A stretch of DNA of 64,000 nt. Origin: Bacillus sp. M6-12 (GTDB lineage Bacteria > Bacillota > Bacilli > Bacillales > DSM-1321). The notes under the pieces were generated by a model that was not told the origin of the DNA, searched no databases, and was given only the letters and a program-made list of their open reading frames with translations. Below, in pieces: positions 62,606-64,000 of this stretch (position 1 is its first letter; each line of letters begins with the position of its first letter). The translations under genes and the position numbers were made by a program. Location: assembly GCF_002860285.1 (NCBI RefSeq), contig NZ_PGVF01000006.1, positions 1-64,000 on the forward strand, in the 5' to 3' direction.

Positions 62606-64000
62606 ATGACATATCGCAGGCGCTTAACGACATTAATTATGCTGGATTCGATTATTGTCTTATCTGCCATTTATGTAGGTTATTTAACGCTGCATCCTTA
62701 TTTGGCCATTTTTAAACTGGAAACCTTGCTGCTCTCTTCGGTGACATTATTAATCAGCCATCATTTATTTTCTTTCGTCTATAAGCTTTATAACAAAGCC
62801 TGGGAGTATGCAAGTATAGGAGAGTTAGTGGCTATTGTGAAAGCAGTTACCTTCTCGGTCATCACAACAGCAGTCGTGCAGGAGATTGTAATTCACAACG
62901 TTTATTTTCGTGCATTAATGCTTACATGGATGCTTCATGTATTGCTGATTGGAGGATCGCGTTTCTCCTGGAGAGTATACCGTGATAGGTATATTAAATC
63001 GGAAACGGAAGAAAAGCGTGCCTTGATTATTGGTGCAGGTGCAGCTGGAACGATGTTAGTGCGCCAGCTGTTGAATAAAAGAGATACTGGGATTAAGCCG
63101 ATAGCTTTTATTGACGACGATCCAAGGAAATATAAGCTGCATTTAATGGGTCTTCCTGTAGTAGGTGACAGTACTGCGATCGCAAAGACAGTAGAGACTC
63201 TTCAAATCGATAAGATTATTATTGCTATTCCTTCATTAAACAAAAACGAGATGAAACGAATTTATGAAGAATGTGCCAAAACATCTGCACCCCCCAAGAT
63301 CATGCCTATGATGGAAGATGTAATGCTTGGTAGAGTATCTGTCAATCAGTTCCGTGATGTAGAAGTGGAAGATCTGTTAGGACGTGAGCCTGTAGAGCTG
63401 GATATGGAAAGTATCTCCGACTTCATCACTGGTAAAACCGTTTTAGTAACCGGTGCCGGTGGTTCAATCGGTTCGGAAATCTGCCGGCAGATAAGCAAAT
63501 TTAATCCAAGTAAACTTATTTTGCTGGGACACGGGGAGAACTCGATTTATCTAATTGATATGGAACTTCGCAACAAATACAGTAGTACATTTGAAATTAT
63601 ACCGGTCATTGCAGATATACAGGATCGTCATCGGATCTTTGAAGTAATGGATCAGCATAAGCCTGATGTTGTGTATCATGCAGCTGCCCATAAGCATGTG
63701 CCGTTAATGGAGTACAACCCAAAAGAAGCGGTGAAAAATAATGTTTTTGGAACGAAAAATGTTGCCGAAGCTTCAGCTGCATTTGGCATAAAAAACTTTG
63801 TTCTCGTTTCATCAGATAAGGCAGTAAATCCGACAAATATAATGGGTGCCACCAAGCGGGTAGCTGAAATGGTGATTCAGCAGCTGGATAAGGAAAGCAG
63901 CACAAATTTCGTGGCTGTCCGTTTCGGAAATGTGCTCGGCAGCCGCGGGTCTGTTATTCCGCTGTTTAAGAAACAAATTCAGGCAGGCGGACCGGTTACC
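62606..64000 (+). CDS. EpsC/CapD-type nucleoside-diphosphate-sugar 4,6-dehydratase, 3'-truncated by window
   Basis: The first 465 codons are visible, with no stop before the window end. Four N-terminal membrane helices (residues 8-115) precede a first Rossmann domain (RALIIGAGAAGTML, near residue 145) and a second, catalytic SDR domain. The NAD-binding GAGGSIGSE is present (Gly283, 286, 289). The active site SSDKAVNPTNIMGATKR has Met in place of the usual Tyr (Lys417), as in UDP-GlcNAc 4,6-dehydratases such as PglF and EpsC. AGGAGGGC precedes the ATG. It begins the sugar-modifying part of the exopolysaccharide operon. Confidence 0.92.
   Translation, partial: MTYRRRLTTLIMLDSIIVLSAIYVGYLTLHPYLAIFKLETLLLSSVTLLISHHLFSFVYKLYNKAWEYASIGELVAIVKAVTFSVITTAVVQEIVIHNVYFRALMLTWMLHVLLIGGSRFSWRVYRDRYIKSETEEKRALIIGAGAAGTMLVRQLLNKRDTGIKPIAFIDDDPRKYKLHLMGLPVVGDSTAIAKTVETLQIDKIIIAIPSLNKNEMKRIYEECAKTSAPPKIMPMMEDVMLGRVSVNQFRDVEVEDLLGREPVELDMESISDFITGKTVLVTGAGGSIGSEICRQISKFNPSKLILLGHGENSIYLIDMELRNKYSSTFEIIPVIADIQDRHRIFEVMDQHKPDVVYHAAAHKHVPLMEYNPKEAVKNNVFGTKNVAEASAAFGIKNFVLVSSDKAVNPTNIMGATKRVAEMVIQQLDKESSTNFVAVRFGNVLGSRGSVIPLFKKQIQAGGPVT

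Overview
The window looks like a chromosomal segment of a low-GC, endospore-forming, motile member of the Bacillaceae. It carries the conserved Bacillus block ywzB-ywmB-murAA-spoIID, ywnJ/spoIIQ, spoIIID-mbl-flhO-flhP, fabZ, ywpF and ssbB, and further on ywqB/ywqA and ywqC-ywqD-ywqE. Strong AGGAGG-type ribosome binding sites and GTG/TTG starts are common. The genus cannot be fixed from the sequence alone; a Bacillus, Mesobacillus or Cytobacillus-like genome would fit.

Layout: (1) 1-9407, a complex I operon, nuoC(partial)-D-H-I-J-K-L-M-N. NuoE/F/G, which form the NADH-oxidising module, are absent between D and H, and NuoC has a long Ala/Lys-rich N-terminal extension. (2) 9500-26300, the envelope, sporulation and flagellar block: ywzB, ywmB, murAA, a NERD-domain gene, spoIID, a VanZ-family gene, spoIIQ, a DUF294_C fragment with an exonuclease, spoIIID, mbl, flhO, flhP, an EpuA-like gene, fabZ, an Asn/Asp-rich lipoprotein, ywpF and ssbB. 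(3) 26700-32500, a five-gene di/oligopeptide ABC importer in the order D-F-A-B-C. (4) 32500-37300, an accessory stretch: a repeat array, a DUF4003 gene, an Mrr-like protein that has probably lost its catalytic residues, a C-terminal remnant of an ATP-dependent DNA ligase, a peptidoglycan-binding protein, an XRE regulator and an unknown gene. (5) 37340-41936, the SNF2 helicase / SWIM zinc-finger pair (ywqA/ywqB). (6) 42150-46590, a candidate peptide quorum-sensing locus. (7) 46750-59055, a secreted small protein behind a c-di-GMP-I-like riboswitch, PBP3, and a 2955-residue SLH-domain surface protein. (8) 59990-64000, an exopolysaccharide operon (ywqC-D-E, an EAR/epsC-type RNA, and an EpsC/CapD-type dehydratase cut by the window end).

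The most notable system is at 42186-45136. A PlcR-like regulator (XRE HTH plus TPR-like helices) is transcribed divergently from a 42-codon gene. That gene encodes a signal peptide followed by two tandem heptapeptides, AELPPML and TELPPML. Both resemble the PapR signal (consensus near [A/S]DLPFEF), and the two copies differ only synonymously over their last six residues. An 18-bp palindrome, ATATNNCTNNAGNNATAT, occurs three times perfectly (43101, 43813, 44701) and once in degenerate form (43216). It has the same overall shape as the PlcR box. The copies lie in the regulator/peptide intergenic region, upstream of a small unknown gene, and upstream of the attenuated leader of a CorA-like transporter gene. 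I read this as a PlcR-PapR-type (RNPP) cell-cell signalling circuit with its own box and local targets. The peptide importer about 10 kb away could return the signal to the cell, but that is inference.

Other non-coding structure includes two distant arrays of a 21-nt unit sharing one leader (12581 and 32584), a second dispersed intergenic repeat family (15187, 43468, 43633), and a Bacillaceae palindromic repeat with an apparent 58-bp insertion (9510-9697). There is also a 13-codon leader ORF overlapping the start of the giant surface protein gene.
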